Shown here: positions 33,285 through 41,777 of the stretch, piece by piece | Layout of the letters: each line of letters opens with the position of its first letter | Numbering within the stretch: the first letter of the stretch is position 1 | DNA from: Chryseobacterium gleum | GTDB lineage: Bacteria > Bacteroidota > Bacteroidia > Flavobacteriales_D > Crocinitomicaceae | NCBI GenBank assembly: GCA_945902775.1 | Contig: CAMDMY010000011.1 | Span: forward strand, 1 to 46,883 | Length of the DNA stretch: 46,883 bases | Direction: 5' to 3' | The notes under the pieces: generated by a model | The model's input: the letters and a program-made list of their open reading frames with translations, nothing else | Databases searched by the model: none | Told to the model about the DNA's origin: nothing | Program-made: the position numbers and the translations under genes

Positions 33285-35180
33285 CTACATTCTTTCTGGA
33301 ACTCTAACTCCTAACAAACACATTGAAGAAACAATTACTTTGGCAATGTTTTTACTCAAAACCAAACGCATATTTTTCAATTCTTCGTTTTTTTCTATTA
33401 AGATTGGAATATTTTGATAAAACTGGTTGTACAATTTTACTAATTCAAAAATGTAGTTACAAATAACAGCAGGAGACAATTCTCTTCCAGCCTCTTGAAT
33501 AATCGAAGGGTATTCAACTAATAATTTAATAACTTCTTTTTCTGAAGTTGCTAATTCTTTTGCATTTAATGCTTTAGTTTCACCACCTCTCGCTAGTAAT
33601 GATTTGATTCTAGCATGTGCATATTGAATAAAAGGTCCTGTGTTTCCATTCAATTCAATAGATTCAGCAGGATCGAACATCATTCGTTTTTTAGGGTCTA
33701 CTTTTAACAGGTAATACTTCAAACCACCCATTCCAATTAATTGGAACAAATCTTCTTTATCAACTTCTGTCATTCCCTCTAAATAACCACGCTCTTGCGT
33801 CATTTCTTTAGCACTTTGAACAACTTCAGCCATTAAATCATCAGCATCTACAACCGTTCCTTCACGAGATTTCATTTTTCCAGATGGTAAATCAACCATT
33901 CCGTAAGACAAATGTGAACAGTTATCAGCCCAAGAATAGCCTAATTTTTTCAAGATTAGGAATAAAACTTTAAAATGGTAATCTTGCTCATTTCCAACAG
34001 TATATATCATACCGCTTAAATCTGGAAAATCGTTGTAACGGTCAACTGCTGTACCAACATCTTGTGTCATATATACTGTCGTACCATCCGAACGTAACAA
34101 TAATTTTTCGTCTAGTCCGTCAGAAGTTAAGTCTATCCATACTGACCCATCTTCTTTTTTGAAGAAAACTCCTTTTTGAAGCCCTTCAATTACAATATCT
34201 TTCCCCAAAACAAACGTTTCAGATTCGTAGTATAATTTATCGAAATCAACCCCCATACTTTTGTAGGTCGAAGCAAAGCCATCATATACCCAACTGTTCA
34301 TTGTTGACCAAAGTAAATAAACTTGAGGATCTCTAGCTTCCCATTTCACTAACATATCTTTCGCTTCACGCAAAAGGTTCGTTTCATTTTTAGCTAAATC
34401 TTTGATTTTGTCATCAATTCCTTTAATCGCCTTTTCATCTTTACCAACCTTTGATTCAGTTAATCGAATGAATTCAGCTACAGTTTTGTCTGAGAAATCG
34501 GCTGTATCTCCTTTTTCCCATTGTTCGATAATTGATTTAGCTTCAGCATTGAATTGTTTATCAAATTCAACGTAATACTTTCCAACCAATTTATCACCTT
34601 TTAAACCCGTATTTTGAGGAGTTTCTCTCTCCCCTTTTTCATTTAAAGGTGAAAATTTTTCCCACGCTAACATACTTTTACAAATATGTATCCCTCGGTC
34701 GTTAATTATTTGAGATTTAACTACTTTATGCCCGTTTGCTTTTAAAATTTCAGCCACAGAATAACCTAAAAAGTTATTTCTTAAATGCCCTAAATGCAAA
34801 GGTTTATTGGTATTCGGAGATGAATATTCGACCATAATAGTCGGTTTCGAATTTGGAGATTCAAAACCAAAAGTTGAATTATTATTTATTGTATCTAATT
34901 CAGAAAGCCAATACTCATTTGAGATTACAAAGTTTAGAAATCCGCTTACCACATTGTAATGAGAAATAAAAGGTAATTTTTCTTGAATAAACATACCAAT
35001 CTTATTTCCAGCTTCTTCAGGAGAACAACGCAATGCTTTCACAAACGGAAAAATAACCAATGTTAAATCTCCCTCAACTTCTTTTCTAGTTTTTTGAAAT
35101 TGAATAATTTTTGAATCAATTGTTGTACCGAATAACGCTTCAGAATTCTCTACTAATATCTGTTTAATTTGACTTTCCAT
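33285..35180 (-). CDS. argS: Arginyl-tRNA synthetase
   Basis: A 631-residue class I synthetase that charges tRNA-Arg. The N-terminal ~110 residues form the Arg-specific tRNA-binding domain. VEYSSPNTNKPLHLGHLRN holds the HIGH-type motif HLGH (129-132). VYMTQDVGTA and the GNEQDYHF block are conserved, SGKMKSREGT takes the place of KMSKS, and the anticodon-binding domain ends in GVRVPERM, where the terminal Arg/Met is universal for ArgS. It starts 8 bp after the arginase gene, so the two probably share a transcript. Confidence 0.98.
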   Translation of the reverse strand: MESQIKQILVENSEALFGTTIDSKIIQFQKTRKEVEGDLTLVIFPFVKALRCSPEEAGNKIGMFIQEKLPFISHYNVVSGFLNFVISNEYWLSELDTINNNSTFGFESPNSKPTIMVEYSSPNTNKPLHLGHLRNNFLGYSVAEILKANGHKVVKSQIINDRGIHICKSMLAWEKFSPLNEKGERETPQNTGLKGDKLVGKYYVEFDKQFNAEAKSIIEQWEKGDTADFSDKTVAEFIRLTESKVGKDEKAIKGIDDKIKDLAKNETNLLREAKDMLVKWEARDPQVYLLWSTMNSWVYDGFASTYKSMGVDFDKLYYESETFVLGKDIVIEGLQKGVFFKKEDGSVWIDLTSDGLDEKLLLRSDGTTVYMTQDVGTAVDRYNDFPDLSGMIYTVGNEQDYHFKVLFLILKKLGYSWADNCSHLSYGMVDLPSGKMKSREGTVVDADDLMAEVVQSAKEMTQERGYLEGMTEVDKEDLFQLIGMGGLKYYLLKVDPKKRMMFDPAESIELNGNTGPFIQYAHARIKSLLARGGETKALNAKELATSEKEVIKLLVEYPSIIQEAGRELSPAVICNYIFELVKLYNQFYQNIPILIEKNEELKNMRLVLSKNIAKVIVSSMCLLGVRVPERM

Positions 35181-35188
35181 TCTGTTTA

Positions 35189-36142
35189 TTATCCTTTCAA
35201 AGTATCAATAACAACCTCTACTAATTCAGCTGTTACCTCTGCCATTTTATTAATTTTCTCATCCAAACAAGGATTTACCTCCACAAATTCAATGCAAGCT
35301 ATTTTATCATTTGCCGCAAAAGCTGTTAAGAGTTCTTGTGCCTCTTTTGGAGTTAGCCCATTGTCTACAGGAGTTCCAGTTCCATGAGAAGTAAATTCAG
35401 GATCCATCGAATCAACGTCGAAAGAAATATAAATTAAATCACATGCATTTAATCTTTCCTCAACTTCAGAAACAACTTTCGCGGTACCTTTTTCGTTTAC
35501 TTCAGCGACTGTGTAATTTTTAATAGACAATCTTTCCATTAAAGCATTTTCTTGCTCTTCAGTATCTCTTACAGCAATAAATATTAAATCTTGAGGTAAA
35601 ATTTTCGGAGCTACTTCACCAATTGATTTCAATCGATTCCATAAATCAGCTGTTGGTTTTTCAACGTCATTTATTTTGCACTCTAAATTATCATCACTTA
35701 AAGCAGTTGCCAAAGGCATTCCGTGAATATTTCCTGAAGGAGTTGTATATGGAGTATGTAAATCTGCGTGTGCATCAATCCAAACTACACCCAATCTTTT
35801 TTCAGGATAAGTTGCTTTAATTCCTGCAATAGTTCCACCTGCGGAACCATGATCTCCTGCGATTACTAATGGAAATTTACCTGCTTTTAAAATTCCTGAA
35901 ATCTTATCATTCAACGATTCATAAATAGAAACTAATCCATCAATTCTTTTTGCAAATTTATGAGAAGTCGAAATATCTAACAAATGATTCAAAGAAGTAA
36001 TTTCTTCAACAGGATGATCGCCGAAAAAGAATTTGTTATTTTTTCTTGCAGCTGTCATTACGGCACCAGGACCTAAAGAAGCTCCTCTTGTTCCTGCAGT
36101 AATTTCTGAAGTATTGATTAAAAAAACTATATCTTTTTGCAT
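35189..36142 (-). CDS. rocF: Arginase family protein
   Basis: A 317-residue ureohydrolase expected to split arginine into ornithine and urea with a di-manganese centre. Metal-binding motifs are GDHGSAGG, DAHADLHTP and SFDVDSMDP; HGTGTPVDNGLTPKE and a C-terminal EVNPCLDE are also typical. An agmatinase or formimidoylglutamase role cannot be fully excluded, but the NIHGMPLA and SGN segments favour arginase. The gene is followed after 8 bp by argS, so synthesis of Arg-tRNA and arginine breakdown are expressed together. A TACTTTTG box at 36162 is the likely promoter. Confidence 0.92.
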   Translation of the reverse strand: MQKDIVFLINTSEITAGTRGASLGPGAVMTAARKNNKFFFGDHPVEEITSLNHLLDISTSHKFAKRIDGLVSIYESLNDKISGILKAGKFPLVIAGDHGSAGGTIAGIKATYPEKRLGVVWIDAHADLHTPYTTPSGNIHGMPLATALSDDNLECKINDVEKPTADLWNRLKSIGEVAPKILPQDLIFIAVRDTEEQENALMERLSIKNYTVAEVNEKGTAKVVSEVEERLNACDLIYISFDVDSMDPEFTSHGTGTPVDNGLTPKEAQELLTAFAANDKIACIEFVEVNPCLDEKINKMAEVTAELVEVVIDTLKG

Positions 36143-36161
36143 ATATCTATTATAGTAGTGT

Positions 36162-36169
36162 CAAAAGTA
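36162..36169 (-). promoter_or_regulatory. -7 promoter element (TACTTTTG) of the arginase-argS operon
   Basis: TACTTTTG on the minus strand matches TAnnTTTG and lies 19 nt before the ATG at 36142. No clear -33 TTG. Confidence 0.5.
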
Positions 36170-36298
36170 ATACATTTTTATGATTTTAAGTTGAGATAAA
36201 TCGACAGATTAAGTAGTATTATTAAGGAAATACCAAACATTTTAAGTTAAATTACTACTTTCGCTTAAAAATACAATACTAGAAATACTAAATACAAG

Positions 36299-36955
36299 AT
36301 GCTTATGAAACTCATTTTCTTCTGCTTGCTTTCTTTTTCATTATTTTCTCAAAGTTATGAGCCTTTTGAAGGAAAACTTGTCTATAGTATCGAAATGGCA
36401 GATACTTCATTACATAAGTATTTCCCTACAAGAACGATGATTATTTACACGAATGACACAATTGCGAGAATTGAAAACGAAACACAAGAACTTGGAAAAC
36501 AAATAGTTATAAAACATACTCTTTTAAATAAATCAATTCTACTTCTTCAAAACGGAACTGAAAAATATGCTATCCAAACAGATTTATCCAAACAAAAAGA
36601 AAAAGCAAAAAACGACTCGTTAAAACCTCAAATAACCTATAAAAAGAAGTTAGGAAAACGTAAAATTCTTAATTTAAAAGCAAACCGAATTGAACTTACC
36701 GTTAAAGGTAAAAAACAAAAAATAGAAATTCTTTACCTAAAAAATTTATCTCCAAAATACATTGATGCGTATAGCGAAGTTCCAGGATTACCAGTAAGAT
36801 ATTATATTAGCACTGAAGATGGAGTTGCAGTTTACACATTAGTTTATATGGAAAAAGTAAAGTTAAATCGAGATCTTTTTGGGGTTCCAATTGATTATAA
36901 AAAAGTAAGTTTTGATCAATTTATGGATGACTTAATCAAATCGAAAAACAAGTAA
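36299..36955 (+). CDS. Exported protein of unknown function
   Basis: A 218-residue periplasmic or outer-membrane-associated protein with signal peptide (MKLIFFCLLSFSLFS, then Q). The ATG at 36305 is an equally likely start and gives a cleaner signal. The mature part begins EPFEGKLVYSIEM, a pattern shared with GLPGLI/DUF4412-type exported proteins, followed by beta-strands and a basic KKLGKRKILNLKAN stretch; no catalytic motif is seen. A TACTTTCG box at 36256-36263 may be its promoter. It lies upstream of ftsK with 141 bp between, without evidence of co-transcription. Confidence 0.7.
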   Translation: MLMKLIFFCLLSFSLFSQSYEPFEGKLVYSIEMADTSLHKYFPTRTMIIYTNDTIARIENETQELGKQIVIKHTLLNKSILLLQNGTEKYAIQTDLSKQKEKAKNDSLKPQITYKKKLGKRKILNLKANRIELTVKGKKQKIEILYLKNLSPKYIDAYSEVPGLPVRYYISTEDGVAVYTLVYMEKVKLNRDLFGVPIDYKKVSFDQFMDDLIKSKNK

Positions 36956-37096
36956 TAAAATCCCCCTTTTTATTCAAAAGAAATTTTTGAGTTTTTTAAA
37001 TTCAACTTTAGTAACATTTGACTGTGTAAACTATCCTTTTAAAACCATTTTTCAAGGGTATTTGTTCGTTAACTTCGCGTGATATTTTAGCGAAGA

Positions 37097-39709
37097 ATGG
37101 CATTAGAAAACGAATATAAAAGTAAAAACGAGTTTATTCCTAAGGAGTCTTATAACCAAGACGAGCCTAAAGAAAAGTCAACTCCTAAAAAAGAAAAAGA
37201 GAAAAAAACGACTCAAATTAAAAATCCTTTAAAAGATTTTTCTGGTAGATTCGACAAAGAAAAGTTAAGAAGCACAATTGGAGCGTTCTTGATTTTACTT
37301 TCATTTTATTTCTTTTTAGCTTGTTTATCATACATTTTTACTTGGACAGATGATCAAGACCGAGTTTTAGACAAATCCCTTTTCGAATTTCTTTTTGAAG
37401 ACAATCCCGAACCTGTATCTAATTGGTTGGGGAAATTTGGAGCTTGGACATCACATCTTTTTATATACAAGTGGTTTGGATTATCCTCATTTGGATTCTG
37501 TTTTTTATTTTTTATTTCAGGTGTAAAAATCTTATTTAAAGTTTCATTAGTTCCAATAAAAAGAGCGTATGCCATCACATCAATTATGATGGTTTGGTCT
37601 TCTTTATTTTTGGGTTTTTTCGCTAATCAAGTCAATTATCTTGGTGGATCATTTGGATACCATATAAATGATTGGCTAAAACTTTCACTAGGTAGTTTTG
37701 GAGCTTTTATTTTAATAGCCGTTTTTTTTTATTTCGCATTAGTTATATTGTTTAATCCAAACTTTAAACAAATTTTTGATAAACTATTCAATAAATCAGA
37801 AGAAGAGGATATGGGTTACGATGAAAAAAACCCACTTTATAATACGATCAACCCTAACTCTGCTAGAGTTAAACCTGAATTTGATGACTTACATGTTGTT
37901 AACACAATAAAAGACGACGATATTGAAGAAGAGAATATTACAGCTCCTGTAGTTTTTGACGAAGAGGATGAAGAAGAGGATTTTAACGAGGATGATGTTT
38001 TCGATGGTTCTGAACTTGAAATATTGGTTACAAAACCAGCTTCTAAACCAATCACTGTCAACGATGATTTCGAAATTGAAATTCCTGAAGAAGCTTTATC
38101 AGAACCTACACTAAGTGATGATGATTTTACTGTAGTTAAACCTAAAGTGGAAGAAATTTTGAGTGATTCTGAGATGGATGATTTAAGAAAAGAATATGGC
38201 GACTATGACCCAACTTTAGATTTAGCTAGTTATATCTTACCTCCTATCGAACTTTTGAAAGATTATGGTAGAGGTGGAATCAATATAAATAAACAAGAAT
38301 TAGAAGACAATAAAAACAAAATTGTTGAGACACTTTCTCATTATAAAATAGACATAGCGAAAATTAAAGCAACAGTTGGTCCAACGGTAACACTTTATGA
38401 AATCGTTCCAGCACCAGGAGTTCGTATTTCTAAAATTAAAAACCTAGAAGACGATATAGCATTAAGTTTAAGCGCATTAGGAATTCGAATTATTGCACCT
38501 ATTCCAGGAAAAGGAACAATTGGTATTGAAGTTCCAAATAGTAATCCCGAAATGGTTCCGATGCGAACTTTGATTGCATCTGAAAAATTCCAAAATTGTG
38601 ATTATGAATTACCGGTTGTTTTAGGAAAAACGATTACGAATGAAACGTATATGTTCGACCTGACAAAAATGCCTCACTTATTGGTAGCTGGTGCAACTGG
38701 TCAAGGTAAATCAGTAGGTTTAAATGCAATATTAGTTTCTATTCTTTATAAGAAACATCCTGCTCAAGTAAAATTTGTATTGATTGACCCTAAAAAGGTT
38801 GAATTAACTCTTTTCAATAGAATTGAACGTCACTTCCTAGCTAAATTACCAGGTGAAGGGGATGCCATTATTACCGATACATCAAAAGTAGTGAATACTA
38901 TGAATTCATTGTGTATAGAAATGGATGATCGATATGAATTACTAAAAGAAGCACAGGTACGTACTATTAAAGAATACAATGCTAAATTTATTTCAAGAAA
39001 ATTAAATCCTGAAAAAGGTCATAGATATATGCCTTATATCGTTGTATTAATTGATGAGTTTGCAGATTTAATTATGACGGCGGGTAAAGAAATTGAACAT
39101 CCGATTGCTCGTATTGCTCAGTTAGCTCGTGCGATTGGAATTCACTTAATTGTAGCAACTCAACGTCCATCTGTAAATGTTATTACAGGTATGATTAAAG
39201 CAAATTTCCCAGCTCGTATTGCTTTTAGAGTACTTTCTAAAATAGATTCAAGAACAATTTTAGATGGTTCAGGAGCAGATCAATTAATTGGTCGTGGAGA
39301 TATGTTAATTATGAATGGTTCAGAATTAATTCGTTTACAATGTGGTTTTGTTGACACCCCTGAAGTAGATAATATCTGTGCGTTCATTGGTGATCAACGA
39401 GCGTATCCAGAAGCATTGATTTTACCTGAATACGTTGGTGAAGGAGGAAGTAATGATAATGAATTCGATACCAACGAATTAGACCCGATGTTTGCTGATG
39501 CTGCTAGAATAGTTGTTTTACACCAACAAGGATCGGCAAGTTTATTACAACGTAAATTAAAATTAGGATATAACAGAGCTGGAAGAATTGTAGATCAATT
39601 AGAAGCATTTGGAATTATCGGTCCGTTCCAAGGAAGTAAGGCAAGAGAGGTGCTTTATGCTGAGATACCAACTCTGGATCAATTTTTAGCAACGAAAAAC
39701 ATATTTTAG
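37097..39709 (+). CDS. ftsK: DNA translocase FtsK
   Basis: An 870-residue membrane-anchored translocase that pumps DNA through the closing septum and guides chromosome-dimer resolution. The N-terminal ~45 residues are charged, four membrane segments follow (~55-225), then a strongly acidic linker (~235-375, with EEDEEEDFNEDDVF). The motor domain carries TVGPTVTLYEIVPAPGVR, Walker A AGATGQGKS (~530-540), VLIDPKKVELTLF, the Walker B region VLIDEFADL, and ATQRPSVNVITG. The C-terminal gamma winged helix (GSASLLQRKLKLGYNRAGRI) binds orienting DNA sequences. The length is usual for Bacteroidota. Confidence 0.97.
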   Translation: MALENEYKSKNEFIPKESYNQDEPKEKSTPKKEKEKKTTQIKNPLKDFSGRFDKEKLRSTIGAFLILLSFYFFLACLSYIFTWTDDQDRVLDKSLFEFLFEDNPEPVSNWLGKFGAWTSHLFIYKWFGLSSFGFCFLFFISGVKILFKVSLVPIKRAYAITSIMMVWSSLFLGFFANQVNYLGGSFGYHINDWLKLSLGSFGAFILIAVFFYFALVILFNPNFKQIFDKLFNKSEEEDMGYDEKNPLYNTINPNSARVKPEFDDLHVVNTIKDDDIEEENITAPVVFDEEDEEEDFNEDDVFDGSELEILVTKPASKPITVNDDFEIEIPEEALSEPTLSDDDFTVVKPKVEEILSDSEMDDLRKEYGDYDPTLDLASYILPPIELLKDYGRGGININKQELEDNKNKIVETLSHYKIDIAKIKATVGPTVTLYEIVPAPGVRISKIKNLEDDIALSLSALGIRIIAPIPGKGTIGIEVPNSNPEMVPMRTLIASEKFQNCDYELPVVLGKTITNETYMFDLTKMPHLLVAGATGQGKSVGLNAILVSILYKKHPAQVKFVLIDPKKVELTLFNRIERHFLAKLPGEGDAIITDTSKVVNTMNSLCIEMDDRYELLKEAQVRTIKEYNAKFISRKLNPEKGHRYMPYIVVLIDEFADLIMTAGKEIEHPIARIAQLARAIGIHLIVATQRPSVNVITGMIKANFPARIAFRVLSKIDSRTILDGSGADQLIGRGDMLIMNGSELIRLQCGFVDTPEVDNICAFIGDQRAYPEALILPEYVGEGGSNDNEFDTNELDPMFADAARIVVLHQQGSASLLQRKLKLGYNRAGRIVDQLEAFGIIGPFQGSKAREVLYAEIPTLDQFLATKNIF

Positions 39710-39753
39710 AAGATACGCCATGTAAAGATGCTATTAATCTCGTCTCTATGATA

Positions 39754-39790
39754 TGACAGAATGTCAATATATAAAAATGGTACACCATTT
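39754..39790. promoter_or_regulatory. Two small dyads upstream of the lemA operon
   Basis: TGACA-GAA-TGTCA (39754-39766) and AAATGGT-AC-ACCATTT (39775-39790) are two perfect inverted repeats about 10 bp apart, 40-75 bp before the lemA start. Their position fits protein-binding sites. No regulator can be assigned. Confidence 0.45.
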
Positions 39791-39827
39791 GAAAAAGAAA
39801 AGGTACATTTATAAAAATTAGAAAAAA

Positions 39828-40421
39828 ATGAAAAGATCGTATATTATTTTAGGCTCGATTGCATTATTGGTAATCATTTTATTTGGAACTTACAGATCAT
39901 CGTATAATTCTGCTATTAAATACAAGATGGCAGTTAAAAGATCATGGGGAGATGTTCAAACAACATATCAAAGAAGAGCAGATTTAATTCCTCAATTAGT
40001 TGCTACAGTTAAAGGAGCTGCCAAAAATGAAAAAGAAATATTAACGAATGTAACAAATGCAAGAGCTGGAATTACAAATTTCGATCCTAATCAATTAGAA
40101 CAAGAAATTGGTAACGCACAAAATCCTAGACAAATTGATCTTGCTGGAAAAAAAATCAATACAGCTATTAATTTAGCTTTTGAAGCGTATCCTCAAATTC
40201 GTTCTACTGAGGCGTTTTTTGGTCTTCAAACAGATATTACCGGGACAGAAAACAGAATCAATAAAGCACGTCAGGATTACAATGAAGCAATTGAGATATA
40301 TAACACTCATATTAGTGGTTTCTTAAATAGTACGTTTTTAAATAAAACTACTTTCCCATATATTGAAGAATCTTTTTCTGCATCTGCAGGATCTGAAAAA
40401 GCACCAGATATTAAATTTTAA
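39828..40421 (+). CDS. LemA family protein
   Basis: A 197-residue inner-membrane protein. An N-terminal membrane anchor (~4-22, YIILGSIALLVIILFGTY) is followed by a periplasmic or cytoplasmic helical bundle with the family core YNSAIKYKMAVKRSWGDVQTTYQRRADLIPQLVATVKGAA, where VQTTYQRRADLIPQLV is the hallmark. EAYPQIRSTEAFFGLQ and the NRINKARQDYNEAI helix complete the fold. LemA proteins have no settled function but are regularly encoded with TPM-domain proteins, as here. A strong terminator follows directly. Confidence 0.95.
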   Translation: MKRSYIILGSIALLVIILFGTYRSSYNSAIKYKMAVKRSWGDVQTTYQRRADLIPQLVATVKGAAKNEKEILTNVTNARAGITNFDPNQLEQEIGNAQNPRQIDLAGKKINTAINLAFEAYPQIRSTEAFFGLQTDITGTENRINKARQDYNEAIEIYNTHISGFLNSTFLNKTTFPYIEESFSASAGSEKAPDIKF

Positions 40422-40430
40422 TAATTTTTT

Positions 40431-40465
40431 AAACAGCGACTTTTAAAAGTCGCTGTTTCTTTTTA
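40431..40465. terminator. Intrinsic terminator between lemA and the first TPM gene
   Basis: AAACAGCGACTTTT and its exact complement form a 28-bp palindrome (40431-40458), followed by CTTTTT. The preceding T-run makes it active on either strand. It ends 8 nt before the ATG of the next gene and would uncouple lemA from the TPM genes, or attenuate them. Confidence 0.88.
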
Positions 40466-40472
40466 CAAAACG

Positions 40473-40910
40473 ATGGATATCAAAACATTTTTTACTGAAA
40501 TTCAACAAAAATCTATTCAATTAGCAATTGAAAATGCAGAACTTCATACTTCTGGAGAGATTCGTGTTCACATCGATTCAAAATGCAAAGGAGAGGTTGT
40601 AAAAACTGCAACTCAGATTTTTGAGAAATTAGGAATGCACAAAACACAACTTCGAAACGGTGTGCTTTTTTACCTTGCTGTGGAAGATAAGAAATTTGCT
40701 ATTCTAGGCGACAAAGGAATTAACGATGTTGTTCCTGCTGATTTCTGGGATGTAATTCGTGATTTAATGACAACTGAATTTAAAAAAGATGAATTTACTG
40801 TTGGCTTATGTCAAGGAATTGAATTGGCTGGTAAACATTTAAAAGCACATTTCCCTTATAAAAAAGACGATACCAACGAATTAACAAACGATATTTCGTT
40901 CGAAGATTAA
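40473..40910 (+). CDS. TPM domain protein (short, no membrane segment)
   Basis: A 145-residue protein of the TPM (YgcG/Psb32) fold. Family features are AIENAELHTSGEIRVHI, KLGMHKTQLRNGVLFYLAVEDKKFAILGDKGI and FWDVIRDLMTTEFKKDEF. Unlike the next gene product, it has no signal peptide or membrane helix, so it is probably cytoplasmic or carried by partner interaction. TPM proteins of plants and bacteria act in membrane-protein maintenance; the bacterial role is open. It follows a terminator hairpin and precedes the second TPM gene by 33 bp. Confidence 0.88.
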   Translation: MDIKTFFTEIQQKSIQLAIENAELHTSGEIRVHIDSKCKGEVVKTATQIFEKLGMHKTQLRNGVLFYLAVEDKKFAILGDKGINDVVPADFWDVIRDLMTTEFKKDEFTVGLCQGIELAGKHLKAHFPYKKDDTNELTNDISFED

Positions 40911-40943
40911 TTCTATTATCTCACGTTTACTTAAACTTTTTCA

Positions 40944-41729
40944 ATGTTTCGTTCTCTCATTATATTCCTAGTTTTCACTTTTATCGCAATTGGTTCATTT
41001 GGACAAAAAGGTATTCCTGACGCTCCACATCCTCAAAGATTGGTTAATAATTTATCAACTGCATTTCCTGATTTTATTTCAGGAGCTGAACAAGAATTAT
41101 TAGAAAAAAAACTAGAAAATTTTGCAAACCAAACATCTAATCAAATAACAATTGTTATTGTAGATGACCTTGCTGGATATGAACCATGGGAATATGCTAC
41201 TGAGTTAGGTGAAAAATGGAAAGTTGGTCAAGAGAAGGAAGATAATGGTATTATTATTTTAATAAAACCAACAGGAGGAAAAGGAGAACGTAAATATTTT
41301 ATTGCTCCGGGAAAAGGTTTAGAAGGAGCTATTCCTGATGGAATTTGTAGACAAATAGAAGACAATGAATTATTGCCAAATCTTAAAGCAGGTAACTTTT
41401 ATGCAGCATTAGATCAAACGACTGATGTTTTAATGAAATTGGCGAAAGGTGAATACAATTCAAAAGATTACGCTAAAAAGCATGGAAATTCTAAATCATT
41501 ATTAAAAACAATCATAATATTGATTATGATTATCGTTTTCTTTATTATAATGAGTAAAAGAGGAAATGGAAGTGGCGGAAACGGTTTCACAATGGGTGCT
41601 GGTGGAATGTTCTTCGGAAGCGGTTTTGGAGGAGGATCAGGCTTTGGAGGTGGTTCTTCAGGCGGAGGTGGTTTTGGAGGCTTTGGAGGAGGTGGCTTCG
41701 GAGGAGGTGGTTCTGGAGGAAGTTGGTAA
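40944..41729 (+). CDS. YgcG-type TPM domain protein with glycine-rich C-terminus
   Basis: A 261-residue exported membrane protein: signal peptide (~1-20, LIIFLVFTFIAIGSFG, then Q), a TPM domain (~35-170, with LVNNLSTAFPDFISGAEQELLEKKL, EDNGIIILIKP and APGKGLEGAIPDGICRQI), one membrane helix near 190-204 and a C-terminal tail of ~55 residues made almost only of Gly, Ser and Phe. This matches YgcG family layout. The tail is low-complexity and probably cytoplasmic. It forms a unit with the lemA and short TPM genes. Confidence 0.93.
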   Translation: MFRSLIIFLVFTFIAIGSFGQKGIPDAPHPQRLVNNLSTAFPDFISGAEQELLEKKLENFANQTSNQITIVIVDDLAGYEPWEYATELGEKWKVGQEKEDNGIIILIKPTGGKGERKYFIAPGKGLEGAIPDGICRQIEDNELLPNLKAGNFYAALDQTTDVLMKLAKGEYNSKDYAKKHGNSKSLLKTIIILIMIIVFFIIMSKRGNGSGGNGFTMGAGGMFFGSGFGGGSGFGGGSSGGGGFGGFGGGGFGGGGSGGSW

Positions 41730-41744
41730 TTAAATTATTAATGC

Positions 41745-41777
41745 TTGATTTTGAATGTTGAATTAATTAAAAATCAA
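41745..41777. terminator. Weak hairpin between convergent TPM and baiN-like genes
   Basis: TTGATTTT (41745-41752) and AAAATCAA (41770-41777) pair around a 17-nt loop, with T-rich sequence following on both sides. It overlaps the stop codon of the flavoprotein gene at 41774. Confidence 0.4.

Noticed and set aside
33235-33417. 60-codon plus-strand open frame at the end of argS
   Set aside because: Mostly antisense to the conserved end of argS; no independent support.
37073-37095. CTTCGC / GCGAAG dyad just before the ftsK start
   Set aside because: A probable -7 box (TAACTTCG, 37070-37077) overlaps the first arm, so the arm would not be transcribed; short arms fit chance.
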